From NCBI GenBank assembly GCA_033961575.1, contig CM066728.1:109944852-110008851 (forward strand): a DNA stretch of 64,000 nt, given 5' to 3'. This DNA comes from Aselliscus stoliczkanus (taxonomy: Eukaryota; Chordata; Mammalia; Chiroptera; Hipposideridae). Both the position numbers and the translations under genes were made by a program. Below, in pieces: positions 9,484-22,816 of this stretch (its first letter is position 1; every line of letters begins with the position of its first letter). Under the pieces are notes generated by a model. The model was given only the letters and a program-made list of their open reading frames with translations. It was not told the DNA's origin and ran no database searches.

Positions 9484-11985
9484 TTCTCCTTTCTGCTTAG
9501 CTTAATTCAAATCTCATCAAATATTCGAAAGGCAAAACCTGCAATTATAAGGGGAAAAAAATGGTAAAACTTTTAAAAACAATTTTAAAAGTTGGCACAG
9601 TTGCCTAAAATCTCTTATTATTTGTACACAGGAGAACTTTGGAGAGCGTCTTTGATGGATGATAACGCCCATCTCCTGTCGCCCTGCGAGGCCATCACTA
9701 AGGGGTGTGGGGCCGTCCGCCTTGCCCTCAGGTACCCAGCAAGTCTGAGGGTGGAGGAGGCTGCATGGTATTACATGCAATAAACATTGGCAGTAACATT
9801 TGAGGAATTAAATAAATCCTCATCTTTCGGTGCTCATTGCTTTCTGAAAAAAACAGACAAACAAACAAACAAACAAAAACTTTATTCCTGCAGTTCAAAT
9901 GACTTTATTACTAAAATCCAGCTATTAAAAACAGTTTATTTTGGTGGAAAACATTACTCTTTATATGAAGAAATGACTTTCTCTACTTCCTAAAAAAAGC
10001 CACCTTGGGAAAGGACGTAATGAGTGGCTGCAACGTGGGGCGGCCAGAAAGGCAGGGCACTGAACTCTTCCAGTTGCTGAGAATAAATGCCACACAAGTC
10101 TAGGACTCCTGTGACCTGTGACAGTGAGTGTCATGGACACGCTGATGCTGTGGGGCCCCTTCCACGGCCACTGTGCTCTCACGGTGCAGAGACTTTGGAT
10201 AGTTGGAGAGTCCCTGGTAGGTGGAAGTTAAGTGATGGGCCCCTCCATCTGCCAACCCCTCCTAAGTTGTCCATGGGTTTCTGGACATCTTCTTTCCATG
10301 CTGATGGAGAGAAGTGATGAAGCGACGCCTGTGGGTCTTCAGTTCTTATTAGGGTGGGACCTGTGCTTCTGTGTAAGGCTCCAGGGCTCCTCTGAACGTT
10401 CCCAGGTCATCCTGCGACAGGCACACAGGTGCCCCCATGAGAAAAAACACCCACAGTGTTTGTTTCTTTGTGTAAGAACAGTGATTTGTGAACAGTTTAA
10501 GAAATCAAAGGTAACCTCTATTTAAGAAAGTCATGGAAAGCAACCACCATAACTAATAAAATGGGATGATTGTGGCCTCCTGAGGAAGGGATCCCCTTTC
10601 TTTCTGAGAGGGGCCATTTGCAAACTACCAGAGCAGGTGGGGGGAGCTGTGTTTATAGCTACAACCCTTGAAAAGTGGCCGACTCTCAGGGTTGCTCACA
10701 TGTTCCCTTGTCCATCACACCTTCCCTGACACAGACCCTGCTGCCCCGGCCCTCACAGAGGCCTGAGTGCTGAATCTAAAGAGCTTGTTTTAATCCTGAG
10801 CGTGCTGGGCCTCCCTGAGCTGGTGTAAACCCAGGTGCTAGCTGGAGAAAATGCAGCGCCCTCTACACAGCGGAATGAGGAGCGTTTGATGGAAGGGCTG
10901 CTTCCACAGTTGTGCACAGCCTCCAGGGAAAACTACACGGTGGCCAGGCCTGAGCCCTGGACGCGAGGCAGCCACGCCACCACTAGACCTCAAGAGGCGA
11001 AGGGCGGGCAGGGAGGTCCCAGCCTCGGCAGCTCCCTCTCCCGTCTTCTGCCTGGGCCCCCACTGGACGTCCCCCGCCTGAAGCTAAAGACCCAGGAGCT
11101 TGTGAAGTCAGTCCGTCCGGGTCAGCCTTGGGGTCGGGGCAGGTTTCCGGGCCACCGCTTCTCCCTGCATCCTCACACTCCCCTGGGCTCCCTCTTGGTG
11201 TCTTTCCTCTGCTCCTCCTGGATGGGGCCTTGCTTCCGGGCCCCCTCTGCGATGGTGCCTATGCCATGAGGTCAACGACAGGACTGATAGTTCCCTAGAG
11301 TACCCAGCCCAGCCCCGTGTATGGAGCCGCCACCTGATGGCTCCACTCTGAGGCGCCCCAACACACCACAGCTCAGACAAGTCTCCCCAATTCTGCTTGT
11401 GGCTCCTCCTCCCACTAACCCCCACTGCCCTCCGGCCTGCACTTTATGTGGCAGCCGCCCTCACTGCCGCCTTCTCCCTCAGCCCGGCCTCCAATGCCCT
11501 GGAGGAACCCCACTGCACTCTCACTGCGCAGCTCTGACTCGCTGGACCTTGGTCCCTGAGTCCCCATGCCTGCCCCCTGACTGGTCCTTCTCATCCCAAG
11601 CTTTTGCCCTGCCACGCAGCCTGTCTCTGGGCACACCTCACATTTTATTTTTTTCAAAAACACATCAAATAGGCTCCCAATATACATTAAGTAATAGGAA
11701 TCCTGAAGAGTTGAAACAATGGACAAAAATGTTCTGCTATTTGCAACATCATTATAGTACAGGGATTAGACCGAAAATAAAAGTTCTTGTGCCCACCAAT
11801 TCTAACACTCTGTCAGATGAGAAATAAAAACCTAAATACCGACAAGCTGAACGCTAAGCTTTGGATGGGTGAAGGAGACCTGTATGGGGCCACATTTCTT
11901 CTAAAGAAATCGCTTAGCCTACTATTCACTTCCTGCCATGCTCCAGGAGGGACGACTGAGATGCTCCACAGCAGCTGGGAAGGTG
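9484..11985. other. Unique sequence, GC-rich in the second half
   Basis: No transposon is recognised. A (CAAA)n patch lies at 9853-9877. The 10,830-11,640 part is GC-rich with scattered CpG but not dense enough to call a CpG island by eye. The longest frames (10835-11269, 144 codons; 11321-11827, 168 codons) lack known domains and are probably by-products of GC richness. Confidence 0.4.
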
Positions 11986-12060
11986 GTGACAGCCACGTGC
12001 CCAGTGTGAGGCAGGGGCAGAGACAGGACTTGAACCCGGGTCTCTGGGCTGCTAGTTTAG
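11986..12060 (-). mobile_element. Possible MIR fragment
   Basis: GCAGGGGCAGAGACAGGACT and TTGAACCCGGGTCTC match the antisense MIR words around 'ggcagagccgggattcgaacccagg'. Only a short core remains, so the call is tentative. Confidence 0.4.
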
Positions 12061-14047
12061 TGTGGGTTTACAAATGTCCCCGTGAATTCTTCAGGGAGAA
12101 GCGGAAGTTAATTCTAGGATTCCTCATCTTGATGACTCAGGAAGCTTTCTCCTGATGGAGAAGCACTAGCCCAGGGTCCCTCCCTGTGCGTTTATTGATG
12201 ATCTGGAAGAGAAACGGCCTGACAGTTGCCATGGAAACCAAACTGGTGCAACAGAAAACACCTGTGTTTGAATCAGAGCAAATGCGTCTGGCCCTCGCCC
12301 TGGCTGGCGCCGGAAGTCCTGGCCACACTCCTCCTCCTCCCTCCTTCACTGGCTCAGCTGCGGCCGTGATCTCTTCTTTCCTGGGCCCCTACCTAACTCA
12401 TTGCTGGTCTCCCAGCAATCACTCTTGGCACCTCCCATCCACGTCCTTCCACAGTCTGCACAATCTTGTCAAGTCACAGCTCCAAGCCTGGCCTGCAGAG
12501 CGGGGCCCTGTCGCCTGCGGGCCACCCCGGCAGTGCAGACCCCTTTCTTTCTGTAGCTCCCCCAGTATCCTCCCTGCTCAGGGCATTCGTACCCAGGACC
12601 CTTAGCCTGGAACACTGCCAGTGCTGGGCCATGGCTTCCTATTGCTTTCATCCTTATGTTCTTGGGAATAAGAACCCACAGGCCTGTGGGATACGGAGAC
12701 AGACAGTGGGGAGGCTCTCGCTCAGCGCAGGGGACGCACCTGACACCCTGGGAGCCCTCGGACAGGTAAGAGAAGCTTTTCCAACGATGTCAGTGTTTAG
12801 TGACACTAACCATCCTCCACTGCAGTTCAGCTTAAAACAGGGGCCCATGTGCATTACGGGTTTGCAGTTCTCTAATCGGGGTCACGATGACCATCCTGCA
12901 CGTGTCATCTGTGCTTGCCTCCCTCCCTGGACCAACGGGGCAGAACGCAGGTCTTAGTCCTTGGTATGTTCACAGGCGGGTCTGGGGAACGGCAGGGGCT
13001 TAACACGTGTTTAATGGACTCCTTGGTATGTGGTAGCTCTATGGTTTTATAGGGCAAATCCAGCAAGCCTATACTGTGTGCTATTGGTTACACTTGGAGA
13101 TTACTCATGAAAGTACACTGTAAGTAGAGGTAACACATTCCCGTTTCTCAGAGCAGCTCACACAGGACAAGAGCCAAACAGATAGAGGCTCCCAGCCCGG
13201 TTTTTCACCCGTCACTCGGCCAGGGTCTGGGCCGTCAGATCCTGCCTCAAATATTTATGCCACTATTCTTCCCAGAGTTGTGCTGGGATTGCAGAGCTCT
13301 GCAGGAAAGTGGCCACTCCGAGCCACTTAGTAGGGCTATTATTACTAGTACATATCTAATAGTAACGTGACTGGGAGTGTGCACAGCCAGCTTTTCAGTG
13401 TATACTCTTAAGCTAGTCATGACTTGAACAATTAATCACACACACTATAACCAACCACTATAGCCCAGACTTCCAATTTCCATGGTGCTACATCTATTAA
13501 TTTTCAATTAATACTGCACCTTTTTGTCAGTGAGCTTGAGGTGCTTGATAATAAGAGCATAAACATTAGCACATAATGTAAGAACACTCTTGGCATCACT
13601 TTTTCCTTTAATGAGTGAGACACGAAGCCAGCTTTCTGCTCTGATTTACATGTGGACGCTGAGCTGCTGCCCATAGGGCTGGGCTGAGAAGCGAGGCTCT
13701 GGGGAGGGAGGCTGGCAGCTGCCACCCTCCCCAGGCATTGGCTCAGTGATCTTGGATAAGCCAGCCCAATGCTCTGGACCACAACCTTAGCTTGCTAGTC
13801 AGAGCAAAGCCGGGTTGACCTCCCTCCCCGAAGTGGGTTTGCTGTAAGTACTGTGTGTGGTGGGTCCAGCACCAGGCAGGTCCGGTACAAATAGGTATGC
13901 ACTCCCATGGGGAGGTTTGCAGGCCATGGTCTAGTGCCTCGTTCCCAAGGGGTGAGGGCACAGGGGCATTGGGGACTCAGGGACAGAGAGAGGCAGGTGG
14001 AGAGAGAGCCCTGACAAGAGCTGGAACCTTTAGGGGAGAGTCAGACA
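12061..14047. other. Mostly unique sequence
   Basis: A weak L2-like phrase occurs near 12,570-12,625 (CTGCTCAGGGCATTCGTACC then TAGCCTGGAACACTGCC), too short to call. Otherwise no repeat or gene is recognised. The word at 13246-13272 recurs at 14602-14632 with a 4-base insertion (reported as a finding). Confidence 0.4.
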
Positions 14048-14074
14048 GTGTGTGTGTGTGTGTGTGTGTGTGTG
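14048..14074 (+). repeat. (GT)n microsatellite
   Basis: Thirteen uninterrupted GT units. Confidence 0.97.
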
Positions 14075-16150
14075 ATGGTCAGGAATACACATGCTGTCCC
14101 AACCCTGCTACCTCCTTCTAGTGCGACCCAATTGTCTTCATCGGATGGAGACAAATGGAAGGGACATCAAAGAAGCGTGTTGACCCAGCTCATAAAGATC
14201 AGACTCCTGGAGCAAATGGGAAACCTCCAAGGAGATTACTTTAAAAACAAACAAAACAAAACATGATGTGCTACATAGAGGGGATTTTTGAAAACCTTCC
14301 AGTTCGAAGTAAAATTAAAAAAATCAAATAGAGAACGTCTAAGGTTTTTGAGCACACGTGGATTCTTCAATTCACAGAACTTCTGCAGTTTGAAAATGTG
14401 TTATGATTAAAGCATATATCATAACAGAACAGAATATAAGACCATTCTTGGCATCAACCTTGCTCTGTCAACAGAATCCATGGATCACGAATATATTTTT
14501 GTTTTATTTTAGGTCAATGTATACTGTCATCTTCAGGAATTGTTTACACAATACGTAATTATCTAAAACAAACAATGAATATTTACTTTAAAATAGTCCA
14601 TCTCAAATATTTATGCCACTCACTATTCTTCCTAAGAAACTGAGGTGATCTGGCAACTTACGTAAATTGTTACCATCTGGGTTTTACCACATTATACGTC
14701 ACAAGCAGCACTGGCTTTCCTAAAGTTAAATTTGAAATATTTCATATCCTATGCTGACGGAAGTTCTAAAACCAAAAGAAAGGCGGGCTTGTGCGAAGCA
14801 GGGAGTCACCAAAGGCCAGCATATTTGTTCTTATCTCTCCTCCAAGCCTGATGATACAGGATGGCACTGACATAGGGAAAAACAAGGGTTCATGCACAAC
14901 CCACGCCACGTACCTTGAAAAAGGCCAGCCTGCTAGCATTTGAGTAACAAAGGTAAGCATTAGGATAGTGGGGGCAAATCTCAACGGGAAGTACTCTATT
15001 TATAAACCAGGTAGAAAATACATCTATTTCATGCTGATTTTAATGTCTCAGGAGAATACTTGTTTCCTTACATGTCTCCGAGTCCTTTCAGTTTCCATTT
15101 ACCCATTCTGCAATGTAAGCAGCCTTTCTATAGAGACAGCAAGCTCTCAGAATGCTCAGAGAGGAAACACTCCTTTCACTCCTAGAGCGGTCTTCTTTAG
15201 GTTAATCTGCACGGAGAAAAGGGGCCATCCCGTGCTGTTGAAGGATGTTCAGTTTGCAGGGAGGCAGACCAATGACCAGACAGCCTCACCAGCCTGCTTA
15301 CTGCAGACCAAAGTCCCTCGGATGTGAGAGAGGATCAGCCTTGTTCTCATTAACACCTTAGCAGAGCAGACAGCCAACTTAACACTGATTACGACTGAAT
15401 TCCTGACTTGGCAGAATCCTGCAGGGTTGTCCGTGTTGGGTTCAATTTCTGAAATTGGTCATCGGCAGATGGCAGCGAGGGCAGCCCCTGTTTGGTGCCA
15501 GGACAGTGACGTCTGAAAGGTTGAGGACCACCTGGTTTGAGACACCCCACTCCTCAGGTGCCTTCCGCGCTGTACTGTCTCCTGTCTTACTGACCTGCGT
15601 GAAGACCAGAGGTGGATTACAAAGTATACGAAGAGAGCTCTGCTTTCTCTTATCCTGTTTCGGTGCCATGTGTGTCTGCTCTGTGGTGTTTACACACCGT
15701 CCCATGATTTACTCACACGGCACAACGCTATGATTCTTCAGTGTCGAGCAAAGACGTGATTTGTATCTGACACTGTATGTTGCAAGCGAACCCTCTAATA
15801 ATTCATTCAATGATTATGGAAATGGCTTTAAAATTATTTTAAAATATACACAAACTGTCAGTGGATTTTCATTTATAAGTTTAATTGTGTTTTAGTGATA
15901 TTTGGGGAAATCGGTGGGCAGGCATTTTTGTTGAGCTGGGAATAACAAATCTCATTATACTTTTTTCCAGTGCAAAATGATGGAGCAGAGTTTCCTGCTT
16001 TCTGAAAATTGGAATGGGTTAGATTTGGGTCCTGAGAGGTACCTGTGTTTGTCCGCTAGTCATCCCTGCCATCACAATAGTTTGCACTTTCTGATTTAAG
16101 ATTTTGGTGTGCAACAATAAAAGAAACTCATCTATAGAAGGTTCTATGAT
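14075..16150. other. Unique sequence
   Basis: AT-rich, apparently single-copy. No exon, RNA gene or confident transposon. A short phrase near 15515-15545 (AAAGGTTGAGGACCACCTGG) resembles the end of a MER5-type hAT remnant but is too short to call. Confidence 0.4.
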
Positions 16151-16359
16151 GGTCCCAGCATTTTCAAGGGGCTTCAGGGTCCCTTACAGAGAGAGCTCAT
16201 CATGACCATTTCTTGCCCATTGCTCTAGACGAGGCCCGGCCTGGCTCCTGACTTGTGTCATTCCTCTCCGTGAACGCAGCCAGTCCACCCCACTCCAGGT
16301 TCCAAGGTCAGTCATGACTTGAGTGGGAGAGGATATGTCCTCTGTGTCAGGATTCAGGA

Positions 16360-16990
16360 AACAGCTAACTGTAAGGCCCACTCCTTCCGTGACTGAGGCA
16401 GGACTCTGGGGTGCCCTCCTGTGTATCTAAGGAAGGGCCCAACGCAGACCTTCCCAATCCCCATGCTTTGCCTCCTAAATGGTTTCCTAAATTCTCTGCG
16501 CCCACTGACCAATCTGCACAAAATGCCTGACTTGTCCAAATGTCTCTCCTTCCCCCAGGCGTCTGGGCTTAGAACCTCCCTCGCTGAGCCAGCAGACAAC
16601 CTTCCCAGAGCCAGCAATCTACAAGGGAAGGTATTCTCTGGTCAGCTGTCTCGTCATGCGCCCCCACTCGCCCACACCCTGTTCTTTGTAGCCCTGTCCA
16701 CTCCTCTCTATAAAAGAGACTCCTTCTGGCCTGACCTTTGGGACCCCCCACAGAGCTTAGGGTCAGAACCCTGCCCCTACAGCAATAGGCTGCTCCCCTG
16801 ACTGCAATGGGCCTTTAGAACAAAGGCTCGCCACCCCTAGGTCCAGGTTTGTTCTTACCTGACACCAGGAACCCAGATCTTATAACCGAGGTCCTGGATC
16901 TAAGCTTTTATTTCTGAAATCCCCCCAGGGATAAACGTTCTGCGCTGCAACTCCTAGCTCAGCACCCAGCATGTCCTCTGCTGACACGCA
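16360..16990 (+). mobile_element. Possible LTR-like segment
   Basis: The stretch has the makings of a retroviral-type LTR: a TATA-like CTCTCTATAAAAGAGAC at 16703-16719, a pyrimidine- and C-rich leader with polyadenylation-like GCAATAGGC downstream, and no other repeat signature. I could not identify TG...CA ends or a target duplication. It may equally be unique sequence. Confidence 0.25.
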
Positions 16991-18124
16991 GCTGCCTGAG
17001 CTGTGAAAGTCCGTGTCTGGCTCAGCTCTGCGCTGCTGCCGCCTGGGTTAGCTCCCGTAGTCACAGTGTACCGCTCATTCATTCGCTACATGCTCGTTAA
17101 ATCACATGTGCCAATTCACACAGCCAGACAGGGCCTCCTTCCAGCTGTGCCCAGCTGTGAATTTTCTTTGTTGCCTACCTCAGCCCAAGGGCAGGTCTTG
17201 TATCAAATTCAGGCTCCTTAGCATCTTCTCAATCTCACTGTGTGTCTAAATATGGGGGACAAAAGCATTCATTGCAATATTTCTATTCAATAGTAATGAG
17301 AAAGTACCGAGTGAGGGACATTCACAAAACCTGTGAATGCCAAAACATTTTGCAGGGTTTATAACATTAAAACATAATTGCCCTTCCTAAAAGAAATGGA
17401 TTTTAAAATTCGGTCTATTTATATGATGAATCATTATAAAACATTTAACAAGCAACCTAAATCTTAATGAATCAATACAGTTAGATTTCAGAAGAAAATA
17501 TGCTGAGTTTAAGCATCTTGGCCTAAATTGCTTTAAGGATTACAAATATTAAATTTCCAATAGATTGGCCTATCTCCTAGATACCAAACTATGAAGCAAA
17601 TAAGATATTTTGGCAACAATTTATCCCTAACGTTAATATTTTGTGAATAACTTGAATTAAACTGTGATTAGCTCTGTATTAGATGTTCACTGCTTCCTGC
17701 CATAGCAAACATCTCCTAAATAATTTCTTCATGCTTGGAATCCGTGCATAAACTTTGCTGAAATAATTTAATTTAGAATCCTGAGGTCACCCCTGAAGTA
17801 ATTTGTACTCCTGAGAAGGTGACTTTTTCCTTGAAATTTTTTCTGATAACTAGCGCCATGCGTGTGGGTAAATGGTAGTTCCTCTTACCCACGAATATTT
17901 CAGCCGCAGGAGTGGACATGCATCCATGTGGAGAAGAGTAGCCAACAGTAACCCAACACAGGCAAACTGCGTTTGCTCTCAGCTGAGCGAGTTTCCGTTC
18001 AGACGCAGGTGCTTTAGAAATGCAGCTGTTCTGTCCTAAGAAACGCCCCACGAAGCACGCAGGACCATTTCCTGCCCTCCCACTGTCTCCTCAGCAACAC
18101 GCTGGCTTCTAGAAAAAGAAGGGT
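16991..18124. other. Unique sequence
   Basis: AT-rich in the middle (17,250-17,770). No repeat family or gene is recognised. Confidence 0.4.
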
Positions 18125-18325
18125 GTGGAGTGGAGAGAGCACAGATGCAGCAGCAGAGACTTGGCTGGTTCAAGTTCCAACTGTCCCGCTTTCAAGCTTT
18201 GTGACCAGAGCCAACTCACCTGAAAACTGGTTCTCACTGGTTCTCCTCCACCTGCCAAATGGCCAAGGTCCCCTCTGTAATATCAGTACCCTGCAGTGAG
18301 ATAACACACCAGAGCATATGGAAGG
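18125..18325 (+). mobile_element. MIR fragment, probable
   Basis: GGAGAGAGCACAGATGCAGC, TTGGCTGGTTCAAGTTCCAAC and TTTCAAGCTTTGTGACC follow the MIR order (a B-box-derived GGTTCAAGTTCC, then the 'agctgtgtgacc' core). The 3' part toward 18,325 is weak. Confidence 0.6.
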
Positions 18326-19740
18326 CTGAAAGCAAGGCTTGAGTGAAAGTGGCCATGATCAAAACCAGGGGAAAGCCCTGTGTTGTCTTTGATTCCAGTT
18401 CCCACATTTGAGGTGACAAGTACCCCAGGCCAGGAGACACCTCAGTTCAGAACCCGCTATGAAACCATGGCACTGCCTCCTGCCACATAACATAGGTGCT
18501 ATTCCATACACCCAGAGTAAGATGTCGTCGAAGACTCGAAATATGGAAAGCCAAGAAAATCGTTAATGCTTATGACTAAATGGTGGGAATAAGAGCCGAC
18601 TTTTATTTTAACTGCAGCCTGAAAAAAAGAAAAAAATTTCCAGCAACTCACAGACCTGTGAACAAGACGCTGATGATTCATTGAGATTTTAGGAAAGTTT
18701 TTTGTGCGTCATGATCACAGCAAAGCTTTACTAACACATCCATTGGTGCTATAAATAGGGTGTTGGGTGGTGCCCTACACACACAGAAATCACGTGTCCC
18801 TGGTGTTAGGGCTAGGTGGCAAGAGGTGAGATAACTAACGTATGAGGCTGGAAACATGGTTTTCTATGTAATGTGGTGAGCAAACATGTGGCCAAACTAT
18901 TATCTTTGATAACTTAAAGGTGGGAAATTAGCTGCTGAACTGAGCTGGTGGAGCTGGACAGAGATTGTGAGGCAAACCTGGTACTATGGGAACTCATTGT
19001 TATTATTCTATATGACGAGGTTCCCCAGGAAAGATTTGATCTTGGATAAAAAACAACTATCTAGTTTCAAGCAGAATTACATGGAATAGGTAGAACCCCC
19101 AAATTTCAGAGTCTGAAGGCTTGGAAAATAAAAGCGTGTGGGTGCATGTTACACGCGTCGCATGGTACCTCTCACCACATCCAAGGCATTTCAAAACAAG
19201 GCCGCACCAGAGGTGACAGGGCACCCAGGGGCCTCGATATACTCACAATGTCTGAAGTGAGCAGTCTACCAGATACCCATTTCCCATGCTGCTGCAAATG
19301 TTGCTTTCTTCTCTCCATACTCTGAGATTTCTGCCTCCAGGAAATGGTGACACGGGCCTGCTCTGCAGGAGTTTCCTGAGGGCAGGATACACCTGGATGC
19401 TGGTCGCCCAGCTGCCAATGGAGGTGCCAAGCCAGATGCTCCCGGCAGCCCAGCTACTCCCAGACCACAGGGCACTGAGTTCACTCTTGGTCCACCCTGA
19501 CAGTGCTCCAGACATCTCTCTAACGTCAGTCTTTTACGTAAATGTACATGTGTCCTTTTCTCCTTCACTGAAGCTTATGGAGTTAAGTGTGATGGAAACA
19601 TACAAGGCATGTACTGTGTGCTTGCTGAGGAAACCTCTGGGACGGGTGTTGATGCAGATAACATACTTGAAGAATTGATGGAAGAGTTTTGAACTTAAGA
19701 AGCTCTTACGTATCAGCCCATTTTGAAGAAAAACATGTCA
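18326..19740. other. Unique sequence
   Basis: No known repeat or gene. Overlapping 60-130-codon frames at 19,243-19,678 on both strands have no domain. Confidence 0.4.
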
Positions 19741-21077
19741 CTTAAAAATCAATGGAGCCACCACACCACCATTAAAATGGTTAAAATCCAAAAAGCTGAC
19801 AATACAAATTGCTGGCAAGGATGTGGAGCAGCAGGAACTCTCATCCATTTCTGGAGAAAACACAAAACGGTATAGCCACTTTGGAAGACAGCTTGGCAGT
19901 TGGTGACAGACCAAACACAGCATTGCCATACACTCCTGCATTCATGTACTAAGCATCTGCCCAACGTTTGAAACTTTATGTGCACACAAAGGCTGAACAA
20001 AAAAATGTTTATAGCAGCTTTATTCATAACGGTCAAAAACTGGAAGAGACAAAGATGCCCTTCAGTAAGTGATTAGGTAAATAAACTGTGATACATTCAT
20101 GCAATGAACTACTAAGCGATAAAGACAAGTGAAGTGTCAAGCCAAGAAAAGACATTGAAGAATCTTAAGTACAGATTGTTGAGTGAATGAAGTCATCCTG
20201 AAACGGCTATATGATTCCAATTCCAATGTAAAGGTAAAACCATAGCAATGGAAAAAAGACCTGTGGTTGTTGGGAGTTCAAGGGGAAAGAGGTATGAATA
20301 GGTGAATCACAGCGGGATTTCTGGAGAGGTAAAACTATTCTGTGTGATATTGTAATGGTGGACTCATGACATTACGTGTCGGTCAAAACCCCCACAGAAC
20401 TGTATAGCACGAAGAGTGAACTTTAATGTATGCAAATTTGAAGTCATTCAGGAGTTTGGAGAATCTCAGGAAGAAATGCAGCTGTGACAAGAGGCTGGAA
20501 CCGTATTGCAAGTGTAGGAAGCAAGACGACAAGGGAAGGCATTGACTTTAACTTTGACGAGAATGGGACTCTCTAAGACTAAGGGAAACATGCTGTCCTG
20601 AAATTCTGTACACTGGTGGATAGAGTTGTAACCCACAAGAGTGGAGGCTGACAATTCTGATTCTACTCTACATGTACACTGGGATGGAACTGCTAAGCAA
20701 ATGGCCTGTGGTTGGTGGGGGGCAGATTCCCACTGTTGGTGTGAAAGTTTATAGACAAGAAGAAGGATGAAGGATCATGTGATAAAGGGTTAGGGTTGGA
20801 TACATCAACAAGACTCATATTTAGCTTAACATAGATGCAGGACTACATATAGAAAACAATTATATATATTTCTGTTTCCTTGATATGTCACCAGAGAGGA
20901 CCTAGAAAGAGTCTCTAGCTGCTCAGAGCACATCAAGCACCCAGATCTTGTTCCTGACATTAATTCCCGATGAACGGAACATGAGCTCTTCAGAGAAATG
21001 GCTGATTCTAAGACTGAACAGAAAATATGCAAGATGAGACTGGAGCACCGCATAGTGCCATCGTGTAAGGAAGTGCC

Positions 21078-21199
21078 AATACACACACGCACACACACAC
21101 ACTCACACAAACACACATACACTCACACACACACAGAAACACACACACACACAGAGCACTGACACACACTCACACACACTCACACTCATACAAACACAT
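21078..21199 (+). repeat. (CA)n-rich tract
   Basis: Interrupted CA/ACAC repeat with CTCACA, CATACA and AGAAAC variants, inside the L1M 3' UTR. Confidence 0.93.
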
Positions 21200-21266
21200 T
21201 GATGGGAGTTTGTCAAATACAGGGTCCAATGAAAGAGTTCTCAATGTCCAAAGCTAGAACTATTTG

Positions 21267-21290
21267 AATAATAATAATAATAATAATAAT
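21267..21290 (+). repeat. (AAT)n microsatellite
   Basis: Eight AAT/ATA units inside the L1M 3' UTR. Confidence 0.9.
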
Positions 21291-22010
21291 TACAGTAGTA
21301 CTGGTTTACAGAATAAATATCCATAAGTCCATAGTGACATAAAAACTGAGTAAATACATAAAAGGAAGAGAAGAGATTGATTTCCTGTGCAAAGTAATTC
21401 TAGATAATTAACCTAGATACCCTGCCCTCACAGAGGTGATGCATGTCCCCACTTGTTAAGGATACACTGTGTATAGTATATACAAAGAGTAGAGGATAGA
21501 GAGGGAAAAGAGTACCTGCACAGGGCAGAAACCTGGCAACATCCCCTCAGCTGGGTGGCCAAGGTCACGTGGCCAGCAGGTAACCCTAACAGGATGCGAT
21601 GAAGGTGGCACGTTACCCCTGTGGTGTTCCTCCCAGAGAGTCATAACCCCAGGCCCACCAGGAAAGAGCACCGGACAGTCCCATCTGGGGGACAATCTAC
21701 AAATTACCTTACCAGTACTCTTTTGAATTCTCAAGGTTATCAAACACAAAAGAAGTCTGAGAAATAGTCACAGCCGAGATGAGATATGGTAACCACACGT
21801 GGCATGGCATCCTGGCTGGGCTCCTGAGACAGAAAAAATGACAGATAAAGTACAGACTTTAATTAAAAATCAGGTATCAACATTGGTTGCAACAATGGTA
21901 CCATACTAATGTAAGACGCTAACAATAGAGAAGCTGGGTGTGGGATATAGGGAACTCCGTACTGTGTCAGAACTTTTCTGCAAATCTAAGTTTTTCTAAA
22001 ATAGAAAGAA

Positions 22011-22411
22011 AGAATGAAGCATTCACAAAAGGAATATCTCATTTTGTTAACACCTACAAGGTCATAGCAAAGTGACAGAAGCAAAGCCAATGTTTTCAGA
22101 TTTTGATGGGAGGCCAGATTTAGTGAAACGAGGAATAAAAATGCTGAAGCCCTGTTAGCATTTCAGACAAGATCTTGCAATCAGGTAACTCATTTGACAT
22201 GATGCCAAACTCTCCAGAGGAGGGAGAGAGTAGGAGAGAAGCTCCAAATAGGTCAGGAGAAATGCTTACAAGAAATGTTGAGGAATGGAAAAGAATGACT
22301 GAGTCTGAGCATGACTTGTGCAAAAGCATCACATTACAGACACCATTCTGAGCTCAGTCGTGTTCTCAGTGGCCGTACAGTCCCAAGCAAAGGATATTCA
22401 AACACAGGCCA
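22011..22411. other. Unique sequence
   Basis: Nothing recognised between the L1M 3' end and the following LTR. Confidence 0.4.
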
Positions 22412-22816
22412 TTATGGGTTGTGCCCCCCATGAAGATGTGGAAGCTCGAATCCCCAGAAACCACGAGTACAGTCTTATTTGGAAATAGGGTCTTTGCAGG
22501 TGATCACACTGAGGCCATGACAGTGGGCCCTAAACCAATATGGCTGATCTCCAGATAAAAAGGCAAAATTTGGGCACAGAGACAGACAAGGAGGACCGCA
22601 TATGAATTGGAGTGACACCAGCCATGAGCCAAGGAATGCCAAAGTTTTCTGGCAGACCACAGAGAGCTGGGGAAAGGCACCGACCAGATTCTCTCTCAGG
22701 ATCTCAGCAGGAGGCCTTGATTTCAGACTTCCAGCCTGCAGAACAAAGAAACAATAAATTGGTGTGGATTAAGCCGCTCAGCCTGTGGTCCTTTGTTACA
22801 GCTGCCCTAGCAAACT
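22412..22816 (+). mobile_element. MaLR-type (MLT1-like) LTR, sense
   Basis: Contains, in order, GTTGTGCCCCCCATGAAGATG, TTATTTGGAAATAGGGTC, TTTGCAGGTGATCACACTG, GTGGGCCCTAAACCAATATG, AGCCAAGGAATGCCAAAG, CTTCCAGCCTGCAGAAC, AACAATAAATTGGTG (polyadenylation signal AATAAA) and GTTACAGCTGCCCTAGCAAAC. This order is that of an old non-autonomous LTR repeat common in all placental mammals. The family name is from memory; the repeat identity itself is firm. Confidence 0.75.

Larger units (their letters stand above)
19745..22010 (+). mobile_element. L1M (L1MB/MC-like) 3' region, sense
   Basis: Starts in the ORF2 3' end (CATTAAAATGGTTAAAATCC, TGGCAAGGATGTGGAGCAGC, CCACTTTGGAAGACAGCTTGG). It runs through a long 3' UTR (TTTATAGCAGCTTTATTCATA, ATGGTGGACTCATGACATTA, AATATCCATAAGTCCATAGTG, CTCAAGGTTATCAAACACAAA) to a terminal CATACTAATGTAAGACG...TTTTTCTAAAATAGAAAG. 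Microsatellites at 21078-21199 and 21267-21290 grew inside the 3' UTR. An inactive, 5'-truncated copy; the order of words is that of one L1M, but two adjacent old copies cannot be excluded. Confidence 0.8.

Noticed and set aside
11321..11827. Plus-strand frame of 168 codons in GC-rich DNA
   Set aside because: Proline- and leucine-rich composition follows the GC content; no domain, and other frames are similarly open there.
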